DNA of 64,000 bases from Gemmatimonas aurantiaca (GCF_037190085.1 NZ_JBBCJO010000002.1:434001-498000); one strand, 5' to 3'. Counted from the stretch's first letter, positions 42,418 through 52,208 are shown. Translations and numbers: made by a program. The notes: generated from the sequence alone by a model not told the origin.

Positions 42418-45268
42418 GGAATTCATCATGCCCGACGAACGGTTGCTGCCGGAATTCACGGCGGACGGGCATCTCGAAGAAGGCACGGTGCACGCCTGGC
42501 TCGACGACGCGTTCGATGTGGACGCGGCCGCAGTGGTGGCGGCGCATGTGGACGGCTGCGCATCGTGTGCGGCCCTGGTGGCCGAAGCACGCGGGCTGAT
42601 GGCCGGGAGTTCGCGGATTCTCGCCGCGCTCGACGTGACACCGGCGGGTGTCGTTCCTGCCGAAGACGCCGCGCGCACGGCAGCGCGTATCGCGGATGCG
42701 GTGCCGGATGTACCGCCAGATGTACCGCGGGATGTGGTGCCCCTGAACACCCGGGCGCGCAACGCGGGCACGCGACGCGGCATCCGGCCGTGGTGGTATT
42801 CCGCCGCGGCGGCGGCCGTGCTGGTGCTCGGTCTCGGCAGCACGGTGTGGCTGCGAGGTGGCAAGGAGCTCGCGAACGACACGACTGAGGGTGCTTCCCC
42901 GCAGATCGCGAAGAAGGCGGAGGAGCCGGTGGTGGCGCCGTCGGCGACGCCGCCCGTGGCAACACCCATGGCAGCCCCCGTGGCGCCGCCCGTAGCCTCG
43001 TCGGAGTCGCCCGCCGTGGCGCGCCTGGTGGTTCCAGCACCTGCGCCAGCGGCTTCCGCACCATCCCCTGTCGCGGTCACCGGTGATCTGGCCGCGCGTC
43101 GGGACGAACCGCGAGACAAACCGCGCAACGAACGCCGGGCCGCAGCCGTGGCCGAAGCCTCACCAGCGGCGCCGCCGCCAGTGGTCGCCCCAGCGGCTGC
43201 ACCTGCCCCCGCCGCTGCCCTGGCGCGGGCGCCGCTCGCCATGTCGTCCGCGACCGCCGTGCCCGTGGCAACGGACGTCGGAACCGCAGACGCCGCACCA
43301 CGACGCGTGGTCGTGACCGGTACCGTCGTGGATGCCTCGACCGCGCAGGCACTCCAGCAGGCGCGCGTGCAGATCACGGCGGCGCAGGGCGGCGGCCGCG
43401 CGCTGCTCACGCAGTCGACGGCGGCGGACCTGCTGGGTCGATTCTCGGTGACGTTCGACCGGCTCGTCCCCAACACGGTCCTGAGCATTCGTACCTACAG
43501 CATCGGATACGAAATTGCCACGACCCAGCATACCGTCCAGAGCGACACCGTGCGGGTCACCGTGCGCCTGACGCGCGCGACGATGACACTGAGCGGGGTG
43601 GTGACCGCAGCGGAACCCGTGCGCAAGGAGACCGCCCGCCTGTCGGCTGTGGCCACGGCCGCCGCGCCTCCGGTCGCACCGTCCGCCACGGCTCCGTCTC
43701 CCGCCTATGGCGTGATGGGTGGCGTCGCGCGCGGGATCGAGATGACCGCCCCCCGTCGTCGCGCCGCAGCGGATGCGGCGATGAACGGCACGGATGCCGC
43801 ACGCCCGCCACGTCCCTACCCGGGCCAGCCGGGCAACCGTGAACAATACGACCGCATCGAGGACAACCCGTTCCTCGGCGTGAGCAACAATCCCCTCTCC
43901 ACGTTCTCCATCGACGTGGACCGGGCCTCATACGGCAACGTGCGTCGTTTCCTGCAGCGTGGACAGCGTCCGCCCGCCGATGCCGTGCGCATCGAGGAGT
44001 TGATCAACTACTTCCCGTACGAGTTGCGTGAACCGCGGGGCAACGATCCGGTGGCCATCACCACCGAAGTGACGGCCGCACCGTGGCAACCCCGGCACCA
44101 GCTCGTGCGCATCGCGCTGCAGTCGAAGCGCATCGCGACGGAAGCGCTGCCGCCGAACAATCTCGTCTTCCTCATCGATGTTTCCGGCTCGATGATGTCG
44201 CCCGACAAACTGCCGCTGGTGAAATCCTCGCTGCAGTTGCTGGTGAACCAGCTCCGTCCGCAGGATCGGGTCGCCATCGTCACCTATGCCGGTGCGGCCG
44301 GACTCGTACTGCCCAGCACCAGCGGAGACGAGAAGGAGCGCATCATGCAGGCCATCGATCGTCTCGAAGCCGGTGGATCCACCGCCGGTGGCGCGGGCAT
44401 CGAACTCGCCTATCGCACGGCGCGCGAACACTTCCTGGAGCAGGGCAACAACCGCGTGATCCTCGCCACCGATGGCGACTTCAACGTGGGGGTGAGCAGC
44501 GACGGTGAACTCGAACGTCTCATCGAGCGCCGCCGCACTGAGGACACGTACCTGACCATTCTGGGCTTCGGCACCGGGAACTATCAGGACGCGAAGATGG
44601 AGAAGCTCGCCAAGCGCGGGAACGGCAACTACGCCTACGTGGACGGCATCGACGAAGCCCGCAAGATGCTCGTGCGGGAGATGGGCGCGACGCTGCTCAC
44701 CGTGGCCAACGACGTGAAGCTGCAGATCGAGTTCAATCCGCGCCGGGTACAGGCCTATCGCCTGATCGGCTACGAGGACCGGCTGCTGCGCAACGAGGAT
44801 TTCACCGACGATCGCAAGGATGCCGGCGACCTCGGCGCCGGTCACCAGGTGACCGCGCTGTACGAGATCGTTCCCGTGGGCGTGAGCGGGACCATCTCAC
44901 TCCCGGAGTCGGAAGCGCGGCGGTATGAACAGCCCGAAGCCGCCCCGCGCACACCGGCCAACGACGGCGAGCTGCTGTTCGTGAATCTGCGCTACAAGCG
45001 CCCCGGCGAATCGACCAGCCGCCTGCTCACACAGCCGGTGAAAGCACAGACCGGACGCGGCAGCACCGACATGCGGTTTGCCAGCAGTGTGGCGGCCTTC
45101 GGCATGCTGCTGCGCGACTCGCCGTACAAGGGAAACACCAGCGCCGCGCAGGTGCTGGAGCAGGCCCGCGCGGCGCTGGGAGAGGATGAGGGCGGATACC
45201 GCGCCGAGTTCGTCCGGCTGGTGGAGCGGTACCGCGACCTGGGCGTCAGGGCTGGCGAGCGGCGCTGA
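42407..45268 (+). CDS. Anti-sigma / carboxypeptidase-regulatory / VWA fusion (YfbK-like)
   Basis: The 953-residue protein combines four regions. There is an N-terminal zinc-finger anti-sigma segment (HVDGCASCAALVAEA, about 40-65) and one membrane span (WWYSAAAAAVLVLGLGSTVW, near 125). An Ala/Pro/Val low-complexity linker follows (160-300), then a regulatory-like beta-sandwich (VVTGTVVDASTAQALQQARVQI). The last 430 residues are a von Willebrand A domain of the YfbK type, with a MIDAS string (FLIDVSGSMMS) and a C-terminal DUF3520-like part. It is co-translated with an ECF sigma and probably couples external signals to it. The start has a GGGAGGG Shine-Dalgarno. Confidence 0.88.
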   Translation: MSREEFIMPDERLLPEFTADGHLEEGTVHAWLDDAFDVDAAAVVAAHVDGCASCAALVAEARGLMAGSSRILAALDVTPAGVVPAEDAARTAARIADAVPDVPPDVPRDVVPLNTRARNAGTRRGIRPWWYSAAAAAVLVLGLGSTVWLRGGKELANDTTEGASPQIAKKAEEPVVAPSATPPVATPMAAPVAPPVASSESPAVARLVVPAPAPAASAPSPVAVTGDLAARRDEPRDKPRNERRAAAVAEASPAAPPPVVAPAAAPAPAAALARAPLAMSSATAVPVATDVGTADAAPRRVVVTGTVVDASTAQALQQARVQITAAQGGGRALLTQSTAADLLGRFSVTFDRLVPNTVLSIRTYSIGYEIATTQHTVQSDTVRVTVRLTRATMTLSGVVTAAEPVRKETARLSAVATAAAPPVAPSATAPSPAYGVMGGVARGIEMTAPRRRAAADAAMNGTDAARPPRPYPGQPGNREQYDRIEDNPFLGVSNNPLSTFSIDVDRASYGNVRRFLQRGQRPPADAVRIEELINYFPYELREPRGNDPVAITTEVTAAPWQPRHQLVRIALQSKRIATEALPPNNLVFLIDVSGSMMSPDKLPLVKSSLQLLVNQLRPQDRVAIVTYAGAAGLVLPSTSGDEKERIMQAIDRLEAGGSTAGGAGIELAYRTAREHFLEQGNNRVILATDGDFNVGVSSDGELERLIERRRTEDTYLTILGFGTGNYQDAKMEKLAKRGNGNYAYVDGIDEARKMLVREMGATLLTVANDVKLQIEFNPRRVQAYRLIGYEDRLLRNEDFTDDRKDAGDLGAGHQVTALYEIVPVGVSGTISLPESEARRYEQPEAAPRTPANDGELLFVNLRYKRPGESTSRLLTQPVKAQTGRGSTDMRFASSVAAFGMLLRDSPYKGNTSAAQVLEQARAALGEDEGGYRAEFVRLVERYRDLGVRAGERR

Positions 45269-45638
45269 ACGGGAAGGCGCCCATGCCCGAGACATCCAGC
45301 AGGCCTTCCATGTTGTGCTCGCCCTTCATCACGGCCGCGCCATTGATGACGATCTGCTGACCGCCCATGTCGAGGGCAAAGCCGAAGAGGACGGAGTCGC
45401 CCTTCACCACGCCCTTCACCGGGGCGACTCCGAGTTCGGATTCGGTGGTGCCGCTGATGGAGTCACCCTTCTGCGTGAGGGTCATGAGCGACGTGCGGGC
45501 CTGATCGGGGGTGGCGATGTTCACATTCCACTTGCCCGAGAGGTCGGCGAAGAGACGTGGCGCGGCCACGGCAGCGCTCACGGCGATCGTGGTGGCAGCG
45601 CAGACGATCGCGGTGGAAGAGAGCAGTCGACGGAGCAT
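45246..45638 (-). CDS. Secreted hypothetical protein
   Basis: The 130-residue product has a clear signal peptide (LLSSTAIVCAATTIAVSAAVAA). The mature beta-rich domain has DLSGKWNVNIATPDQ and MTLTQKGDSISGTTES, a lipocalin/DUF-like strand pattern repeated along the chain. I cannot name the family with certainty. Its 3' end overlaps that of the convergent VWA gene by 23 bases. A tandem 13-bp repeat sits in its upstream leader. Confidence 0.72.
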   Translation of the reverse strand: MLRRLLSSTAIVCAATTIAVSAAVAAPRLFADLSGKWNVNIATPDQARTSLMTLTQKGDSISGTTESELGVAPVKGVVKGDSVLFGFALDMGGQQIVINGAAVMKGEHNMEGLLDVSGMGAFPFSAARQP

Positions 45639-45656
45639 GGGAAGGATGGTGGGGAG

Positions 45657-45707
45657 ATCCGTGATGGATTTCCGCGATGGAAATCCGTGATGGGAGATCC
45701 GTGATGG
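45657..45707. repeat. Four tandem ATCCGTGATGG-like units
   Basis: ATCCGTGATGG occurs at 45657, 45683 and 45697. A degenerate TTCCGCGATGG lies at 45670, giving a 13-14 base period. It lies 19 bases before the start of the leftward secreted-protein gene, in its leader or promoter. Confidence 0.6.
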
Positions 45708-45810
45708 AACGTCAGCCATACGGTACCGGCAGCGTCGGCGCTGCGGGGAGCCGCCGCGGAATATTCCTGAAAGATATGCACCATGGACGCCCCGTTCGCA
45801 GGGGGGCGGG

Positions 45811-47934
45811 TCATTCCGTCTCCGCGGCGGGTTCCCGCCGTCCCAGCCGAAGCCGAACCACCGACAGCAGTTCCTCGCTCCGGGCCGGCTTGGGGACAAA
45901 ATTCTCGCCGGGAATCATGGTGACGTCGGAGGTATCGAACTCCGGGTCGTAGCCGCTGGTGAAGACGATGGGCAGCGACGGATCGAGCCGGTGCAGCTCC
46001 CGGGCCAGTTGTGTGCCGCTCACACCACCGGGCATCACCAGATCGGTGATGACCATGTCGATGGTGGCCCCGATATGCGGCCAGAGTTCGAGCGCATCCC
46101 GGCCACTCGAGCAGACGTGGACCTGATACCCCTCGCGCTGCAGCACACGCTGCAGCAGACGCTGGACCGTCGGCTCGTCTTCCACGAGCAGGATGGTGCC
46201 GGGAGCCCGGTGTTCACCCGAATCGGGAGAGAGGTCGTCCGTCGCGCCCGTGGCCTGCTCGGGAAGCGCCTCGGTACTTGCCGGCAGCCATACCTCCATC
46301 GTCGTGCCAAGCCCGAGCGTCGTCTCCACCCGCACGGTGCCACCATGCTGCTGCACGATGCCGTACACGGTCGCCAGTCCGAGGCCGGTGCCCTGCCCCG
46401 TGGGTTTGGTGGTGAAAAACGGCTCGAAGAGACGCGGCAGATGATCCTCGGGAATACCGCTGCCGGTGTCGCGCACGCTGAGCACGGCGTAGTTGCCGGG
46501 CGGCAGACCGCTGGGCGAATCGGGCGGCAGGGTGCGCGGCATCATGGTGATGACGATCGCCCCGCCGCCCTGCTGCGCATCACGCGCATTGAGCACGAGG
46601 TTCATCAGCACCTGTTCGATCATGCCACCGTCCACTTCCACCACCAGCGGAGCGGGGGCCGACGACACCACGAGGGAGTACGAACTCGGCACCACCCGTC
46701 GCAGCAGTCGCACGTGACTGCGCACGAGGACATTGAGATCGAGCACCCTGGGCTGCATGGCCTGCTGCCGGCTGAACACCAGCAACTGGCGGGTGAGGCG
46801 TGCGGCCCGTTGCACGGCCGTTTCCACGTCCACGAGCAATTCCCGTCCGACCCGCGGCAGATCGCGCACCAACCGCAGTTCCTCGAGTTGCATCAGAATC
46901 GCGGCCAGCACGTTGTTGAAGTCGTGCGCGATACCACCGGCGAGTTGCCCGATGGCCTCCATCTTCTGACTCTGTCGGAGCCGTTGTTCGCTGGCCGTGA
47001 GCGCTTCCACCGTGCGCGCATGCTCCACGGCGGTTTCTTCCTGCTCGCGCAGCGCCGTGGAGAGCACGAGTGCCACGACGGCCTGAATACCCAGAAAGGT
47101 CTGATGAATGGTCAGTGCGTCGCCCCCCGCCGAGATCGACAGCACCGCGGGTTGATTGTCGATCAGCAACAGCACGCCCGTAATACCGATGCCCAGCACC
47201 GTCCACAGCGTCCCGAGCTGACCGAACCGCAGCGTCACCAGGAGTACGGGCAGAATGAGCATGTAGGGCTGAGCCTGCAGCGGTCCGATGAGACGCGTGC
47301 CACGAAACGCGAAGACCGCCATGGCCATGGAGATCGCGGCCAGTGCCGATGCCTCGAGCAGGCGAGCCACGGTCCAGCGGCGGATGGGAAAACGCGGCGG
47401 GTAGAAGCTCAGGACCACCAGCGGCGTGACGACGGCATAGGCGAGCATGTCGCCGATCCACCACACCACCCCACCACGCAGGATGGTGCTGCCGTCCGCC
47501 CACTGTGCCACGATGCCGGCCGGCACACTGGCGATGGCCGTCGCGACACTCACCACCGCCAGAAAGAGTGGCACCTCCCCAAGACGGGCAAACCGGAGCG
47601 GTCGATCGGTGCAGCGGCGCAGCAGGAGATCGATCAGCGCCAGCTCCGACAGGCTGGCCACCAGAAACATCAATCCCACCCCGGTGGCGTACCCCTGCAG
47701 CAGATTCGACAATGTGTCGAGCACCACATAGCCGATGAACACCAGCGGGCGATGGGAGCGGGGCAACACCAGCAGCGCCGCAACGGCCACACCGGCCGGT
47801 GGCCACGCCGGCGCCAGGGGTCCCCCGTATCGAATGAGCGCCAGGGACGCCGCATGCGAGATGAAGAACACCAGCGCGAGTATCGCCAGTTTCCCCGGTT
47901 CCAGCGGTGACGGGATCCATCGACCTGAACGCAT
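45811..47934 (-). CDS. MASE1 hybrid sensor histidine kinase
   Basis: The 707-residue membrane kinase has about eight hydrophobic spans in the first 300 residues (MASE1 type, with GGPLAPAWPPAGVAVAALL and VWWIGDMLAYAVVTPLVVL). A HisKA box follows with the phospho-accepting His in AGGIAHDFNNVLAAI, and an HATPase domain (NLVLNARDA, DTGSGIPEDHLPRLFEPFFTTK, GTGLGLATVYGIV). A C-terminal receiver completes it (LVEDEPTV, MVITDLVMPGG, FTSGY, VPKP). The HDFNN form of the H-box is the type found in hybrid kinases without a separate transmitter partner. It is divergent from the ABC exporter genes. Confidence 0.93.
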   Translation of the reverse strand: MRSGRWIPSPLEPGKLAILALVFFISHAASLALIRYGGPLAPAWPPAGVAVAALLVLPRSHRPLVFIGYVVLDTLSNLLQGYATGVGLMFLVASLSELALIDLLLRRCTDRPLRFARLGEVPLFLAVVSVATAIASVPAGIVAQWADGSTILRGGVVWWIGDMLAYAVVTPLVVLSFYPPRFPIRRWTVARLLEASALAAISMAMAVFAFRGTRLIGPLQAQPYMLILPVLLVTLRFGQLGTLWTVLGIGITGVLLLIDNQPAVLSISAGGDALTIHQTFLGIQAVVALVLSTALREQEETAVEHARTVEALTASEQRLRQSQKMEAIGQLAGGIAHDFNNVLAAILMQLEELRLVRDLPRVGRELLVDVETAVQRAARLTRQLLVFSRQQAMQPRVLDLNVLVRSHVRLLRRVVPSSYSLVVSSAPAPLVVEVDGGMIEQVLMNLVLNARDAQQGGGAIVITMMPRTLPPDSPSGLPPGNYAVLSVRDTGSGIPEDHLPRLFEPFFTTKPTGQGTGLGLATVYGIVQQHGGTVRVETTLGLGTTMEVWLPASTEALPEQATGATDDLSPDSGEHRAPGTILLVEDEPTVQRLLQRVLQREGYQVHVCSSGRDALELWPHIGATIDMVITDLVMPGGVSGTQLARELHRLDPSLPIVFTSGYDPEFDTSDVTMIPGENFVPKPARSEELLSVVRLRLGRREPAAETE

Positions 47935-48083
47935 GCAGAAATGATCGCTTTCACCGTGAGAAGAGGCAATTCGCTGCTCGACGCCTACATTCCCGGAATC
48001 CGACCGACGCCCCGGATTGGTCCACCGCCTTTCCGGAATCTGCACGTCAGGTCCTTGTGCAACGGATATTTGCCCTCGATCGC

Positions 48084-49049
48084 ATGTCCTCCCCTGCCAT
48101 AGAAGTCTCGGGCATCTCGAAGCGGTATGCGCACCACATTGCGGTGCGGACACTCTCGCTTCGTGTCCCCCGCGGCACGGTGTATGGTCTGCTCGGCCCC
48201 AACGGTGCCGGCAAGACCACCACCATCCGCATGCTGCTGAACATCATCGCACCCGATACGGGCTCCATTTCCGTCCTCGGTGCCCCCAGTCACGATCCCT
48301 CCATCGTCGATCGCATCGGCTATCTCCCCGAAGAACGCGGACTGTATCGCAAGATGCAGGTGCGTCGGGTCCTGCGGTTCCTCGGGGAGCTGAAGGGGCT
48401 GTCCGGCCGCGATCTCGACCGCCGCATCGATGCCTGGCTGGAGCGCCTGTCCCTGAAGGGCAATGGCGCCGACTGGGGCACGAGCAAGGTGGACGAACTC
48501 TCGCGTGGCATGCAGCAGAAAGTGCAGTTCATCGGTGCCCTGCTGCACGATCCCGAACTGGTCATCCTGGACGAACCCTTCAGCGGTCTCGATCCGATCA
48601 ATGCGCAGGCGCTCAAGGATACGGTGGTGGATCTCCGTCGTCAGGGGCGCACGATCATCTTCAGCACGCATCTCATGGACAACGCCGAACGCCTGTGCGA
48701 TGCCGTCTGCATCATCGCGGCGGGCGAAAAAGTGCTCGATGGCACGATCGGCGAGGTGCGGGATGCCCACGGCGGACGGTTCGTGGCGCTGGCATTCGAC
48801 GGGGCGCCATCGGCGGCCACGGAGGCCATCCTGAACGATCCGGCATGGGTGACGCGGCGCGACGACTCCCATCGGTATCTCGAACTGGAATTGCCGGACG
48901 AGGTGCAACCCTCGGCATTGCTCACCGCGCTGGTGCAGACCGGCGCGTCCATCGAACGGTTCGAGCGGGTCCGTCCTTCACTGCACCGCATCTTCCTCGA
49001 GAAAGTCGGGGCCACCCACGTCGAAGCGGGGATGAGCGGCCATGGTTGA
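48084..49049 (+). CDS. ABC transporter ATP-binding protein (NatA-like)
   Basis: The 321-residue ATPase has Walker A GPNGAGKTT (38-46), signature LSRGMQQKVQ, Walker B LVILDEPFSGLDP and the switch His in STHLMD. The C-terminal extension of about 90 residues (DUF4162-like) matches exporters of the NatAB/YhaQ group. It pairs with the permease encoded next, whose start it overlaps by eight bases. The frame is open upstream to 47907, but MSSPAIEVSGISKRYAHH is the conserved start. A GATATT hexamer is about 14 bases before the ATG. Confidence 0.95.
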   Translation: MSSPAIEVSGISKRYAHHIAVRTLSLRVPRGTVYGLLGPNGAGKTTTIRMLLNIIAPDTGSISVLGAPSHDPSIVDRIGYLPEERGLYRKMQVRRVLRFLGELKGLSGRDLDRRIDAWLERLSLKGNGADWGTSKVDELSRGMQQKVQFIGALLHDPELVILDEPFSGLDPINAQALKDTVVDLRRQGRTIIFSTHLMDNAERLCDAVCIIAAGEKVLDGTIGEVRDAHGGRFVALAFDGAPSAATEAILNDPAWVTRRDDSHRYLELELPDEVQPSALLTALVQTGASIERFERVRPSLHRIFLEKVGATHVEAGMSGHG

Positions 49050-50331
49050 TCGCAAGTTTCTGGCGGTCGTCCGCCGTGAGTACCTGGAGCGTGTCCGCAC
49101 CCGATGGTTTCTCGTGGCCACGCTGTTCGGCCCACTGCTGTTCGGCACTCTCATGATCCTGCCGGCGCTGATCGCCTCGAAGGACAAGGGCGCGGCCGAC
49201 GCCACCAACATCATCATCATCGACGCCACGGGCTCCGATCTCGGCTCGCGGGTGTCCACGCAGATCGCCGGAGGAGTGACGGCGGGCGATCATGCGCCGC
49301 GGGTGAACCAGGTGACCGGTGCCGGCATCGCCGCCGCCGAATCGCTGGCCACGCGCGAAGTGATGAGCGAACGGGCGAAGGGGTATCTGGTGATCGACAG
49401 TCTGTCGCTCACCAGCGGGCGGGCGCGCTATGCGGGCAGCAACACCACCGCACTCTTCGACATGCAGCGGCTCGAACGGGCGCTGCAGCGCGAACTCTTC
49501 TCGCTGCGTCTGGAGCAGGCGGGTGTGGATCCCGATGTGGGTCGTGCGCTCACCGGCGTCTCGGCCACCATCGCCACGGAGCGGCTGACGAAGCAGGGAC
49601 GCGGCGGCTCGGGTCAGCTCAATTTCTTCGTGGGGCTGGCGGTGGCCCTCACGCTCTACATGACGATCTTCATCTACGGCCTCAACGTGCTGCGCGGGGT
49701 GCTGGAGGAGAAGCAGACCCGGGTGGCCGAGGTGGTGGTGGCCAGCATTCCGGCCACCCGGTTGCTGGCCGGCAAAGTGGTGGGCGTGGGTGGCGTGGGG
49801 CTCACGCAGATCGTGCTGTGGATGGTCATGAGTGTGCTCATGTACCAGTTGCGGGCGCCGATCCTGGCCTCGCTGGGCGCCGCCAGCACGCCGCTGGCCA
49901 TTCCCGACGTGGGCTTCACCACGGCGTTCACGCTGCTCGGGTTCTTCGTGCTGGGCTTCATGTTCTATGCCGGTCTCTTCGCCGCCGTGGGCTCCACGAT
50001 CAACAGCGAACAGGAAGCGCAGCAGGCGCAGATGCCCGTGGTGCTGCTGCTCGTGACCAGTGTGATGTTCGTCCAGAACGTGCTCATGCAGCCCGATGGG
50101 GCGCTGTCACGCATCCTGTCCACGCTGCCCTTCAGCGCGCCGATCGTGATGCCGCTGCGCATGACGGTGGCGCCGGTGCCGACGTCGCAGATCGTGCTGT
50201 CGCTCGTGTCCGTGGCGCTCGGCGCCGTGTTCACGACCTGGTTCGCCGGCCGGATCTATCGCGTGGGGCTGCTCATGTACGGCAAGCGTCCGACATTCCG
50301 CGAGATGCTGACCTGGGTGAACCGCAAGTAG
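49042..50331 (+). CDS. ABC-2 type permease (NatB-like)
   Basis: The 429-residue permease has one N-terminal span (WFLVATLFGPLLFGTLMILP), a large extracytoplasmic loop of about 150 residues and five or six C-terminal spans (LNFFVGLAVALTLYMTIFIYG onward). This is the topology of NatB-type exporters of sodium ions or of unknown compounds. It starts within the end of the ATPase gene. A terminator with a T-run follows and overlaps the convergent kinase gene's 3' end. Confidence 0.92.
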   Translation: MVDRKFLAVVRREYLERVRTRWFLVATLFGPLLFGTLMILPALIASKDKGAADATNIIIIDATGSDLGSRVSTQIAGGVTAGDHAPRVNQVTGAGIAAAESLATREVMSERAKGYLVIDSLSLTSGRARYAGSNTTALFDMQRLERALQRELFSLRLEQAGVDPDVGRALTGVSATIATERLTKQGRGGSGQLNFFVGLAVALTLYMTIFIYGLNVLRGVLEEKQTRVAEVVVASIPATRLLAGKVVGVGGVGLTQIVLWMVMSVLMYQLRAPILASLGAASTPLAIPDVGFTTAFTLLGFFVLGFMFYAGLFAAVGSTINSEQEAQQAQMPVVLLLVTSVMFVQNVLMQPDGALSRILSTLPFSAPIVMPLRMTVAPVPTSQIVLSLVSVALGAVFTTWFAGRIYRVGLLMYGKRPTFREMLTWVNRK

Positions 50332-50353
50332 CGGCCTGTCGCATCACGCTCTC

Positions 50354-50393
50354 CTGCGCCTCTGACTCCAACGAGTCAGGGGCGCAGTTTTTT
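50354..50393 (+). terminator. Intrinsic terminator overlapping a convergent coding end
   Basis: A 14-bp stem (50354-50367 with 50374-50387, one G-U pair) and a 6-base loop are followed by six T. It terminates the ABC operon. The right arm and T-run lie within the last codons of the leftward kinase gene, whose TGA is in the stem. Confidence 0.88.
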
Positions 50394-52208
50394 GTTCGCG
50401 AGTTCCGTCTGCGCGAGGCGTGCGAGCCGTTCGACGAGCTCCCGCAGCGATTTCTCGCGCTTGCGGGATGCTCGCGTGAAGATCGTGCGGGCCGTGATCT
50501 GCGCCGTGAGAAACGTGGCCAGCACCCCGAGCCCGGCCAGCATGGGTTCATGCGTGGCCTTGAGCACCACACCGAACATCAGCGGGCTCAGACCCATGCC
50601 AGCGCCGAATCCCACGCCGCCGAACAATCCTCCCGACATCTGCGTGAGGTCCTCGAATGCGCGGATCAACGTGCGGCCGTTGCGCACGGACACCTGGATC
50701 TGCGCCATCCGGGGCATGCTGCCGCCTCGCTGGCGCGAGCCGCCGGTGGTGATGGACAGTGTGCGCCCCACCGCACTGATGTTCACGAGTTCACCGAGTG
50801 CACGACGGGCCTCGTCGGCGAGTTCGTCGAAGAACTCGAGCGGCACTTCACCGTCGAGGGTCGCTTCGAATTCGAGTTTGTTGTACGCGCCCATCCATCG
50901 GCTGGGTGCCGAGCGCTGAAATTCACCCACACGCAGTTCGATCGGGACGCGTTCCGCGAGCGCCTGCTGCTCTGCCTGGGCCTGCGCGACCGCACGCTCC
51001 GAAAGTGCACGCTCCACGTATCGCGCATCGATACCCGCTTCCACCGCCGCATCCTTCACCACCACGGCCGCATAACCGCGGGTGAGCGGTTCGGCGGCAT
51101 CCGGGGTGCGCAGCGCAAACGCCGGCGGTGGCACGATCACGCCGGTGTGCGCCTGCAACTCCGCGGCACGCTCCCAGATCTGGCGGGCTTCGTCGGACGA
51201 CAGCGTGCCGTCGCTCGGCGTGGACACCGCAGCGGACGATGACGCGGCCGGCATCCCCGCCGGTACCGCCGTCGGCATCGCCGCTGGCACCACGGTCGGC
51301 ATCGCCGCCACCGCCACAGGCCGCACCGGCGCGCCGGCATCGGTCGATGGGAGTCCGCGCAACAGTTCGTCGACCTGCCGCAGCAGCACCGATGTCGACG
51401 CGGTGCGATCGGCCAGCGACTTGGCCAGCATGCGCTGCACCAGTGCATCGAGCGCCGGGTCCACATCGGGCAGGTGGTCCGCCAGACTCGGCACCGGTAC
51501 CGTCACATGCGCCACCAGCACCGCAGACGCCTGCGCACGCTCGTACGGATACCGCCCCGTGAGCAGGTGATAGAGCAGCACACCCAGCGCATAGAGGTCA
51601 CTGCGGCCGTCGAGCGCCTCACCCGTCACCTGTTCGGGGCTCATGTAATACACCGACCCCAGCACCGTACCCGTGGCGGTGAGCGGCTGCGCCTCTCCCA
51701 CGCGGGCGATCCCGAAATCGGTGATGACGGCGCGCCCCGTGGCATCGACGAGCACGTTCTCGGCTTTGATGTCCCGATGCACCACACCCGCGGCGTGCGC
51801 AAATCCCAGCGCCTCGGCCACCTGGCGCGCGATCGTCAGCGCTTCACGGGTATCGAGCGGACCGGTGCGCAGCAAGCGATCGGCCAGCGACTCGCCCTGC
51901 ACATAGCCCATCACGAAATACACGACCCCCGCCTGCTCGGCGGCGGCATAGATCGGCACGATGCCCGGATGCGAAAGTCCGGCGGCGGTGCGCGACTCCC
52001 GCACGAACCGCTCGCGCACGAGCGCATCGCTGGCGAGATGCGGCAGCAGCGTCTTGATGGCCACGCGACGCAACAGACGCGTGTCTTCGGCGAGATACAC
52101 GACCCCCATGCCACCGCGACCGATCTCACTGAGGAGACGGAACTCCGCGGCCACCGCGCGCGCCAACGAAGGCGCCGGTTCGGCCCACTGCAATGCGTCG
52201 GTGTTCAT
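50376..52208 (-). CDS. Ser/Thr protein kinase with C-terminal membrane region
   Basis: The 610-residue Hanks-type kinase has the glycine loop IGRGGMGVVY (29-38), Lys52, HRD (144-146), DFG (164-166) and the GSVYYMSPEQ activation segment. A Pro/Ala-rich linker follows about residue 290. An SPDEARQIWERAAELQ-like helical region and a beta domain come next. Two hydrophobic segments near the end (GLFGGVGFGAGMGLSPLMFGVVL, MLAGLGVLATFLTAQITA) suggest membrane association. Its ATG overlaps the stop of the FAD gene (ATGA). It is the last gene of the polyamine-type operon. Confidence 0.93.
   Translation of the reverse strand: MNTDALQWAEPAPSLARAVAAEFRLLSEIGRGGMGVVYLAEDTRLLRRVAIKTLLPHLASDALVRERFVRESRTAAGLSHPGIVPIYAAAEQAGVVYFVMGYVQGESLADRLLRTGPLDTREALTIARQVAEALGFAHAAGVVHRDIKAENVLVDATGRAVITDFGIARVGEAQPLTATGTVLGSVYYMSPEQVTGEALDGRSDLYALGVLLYHLLTGRYPYERAQASAVLVAHVTVPVPSLADHLPDVDPALDALVQRMLAKSLADRTASTSVLLRQVDELLRGLPSTDAGAPVRPVAVAAMPTVVPAAMPTAVPAGMPAASSSAAVSTPSDGTLSSDEARQIWERAAELQAHTGVIVPPPAFALRTPDAAEPLTRGYAAVVVKDAAVEAGIDARYVERALSERAVAQAQAEQQALAERVPIELRVGEFQRSAPSRWMGAYNKLEFEATLDGEVPLEFFDELADEARRALGELVNISAVGRTLSITTGGSRQRGGSMPRMAQIQVSVRNGRTLIRAFEDLTQMSGGLFGGVGFGAGMGLSPLMFGVVLKATHEPMLAGLGVLATFLTAQITARTIFTRASRKREKSLRELVERLARLAQTELANKKLRP

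Noticed and set aside
49104..51242. 712-codon frame running through the ABC permease and the convergent kinase 3' end
   Set aside because: It crosses a clear intrinsic terminator and overlaps two well-supported genes; composition is that of a shadow frame.
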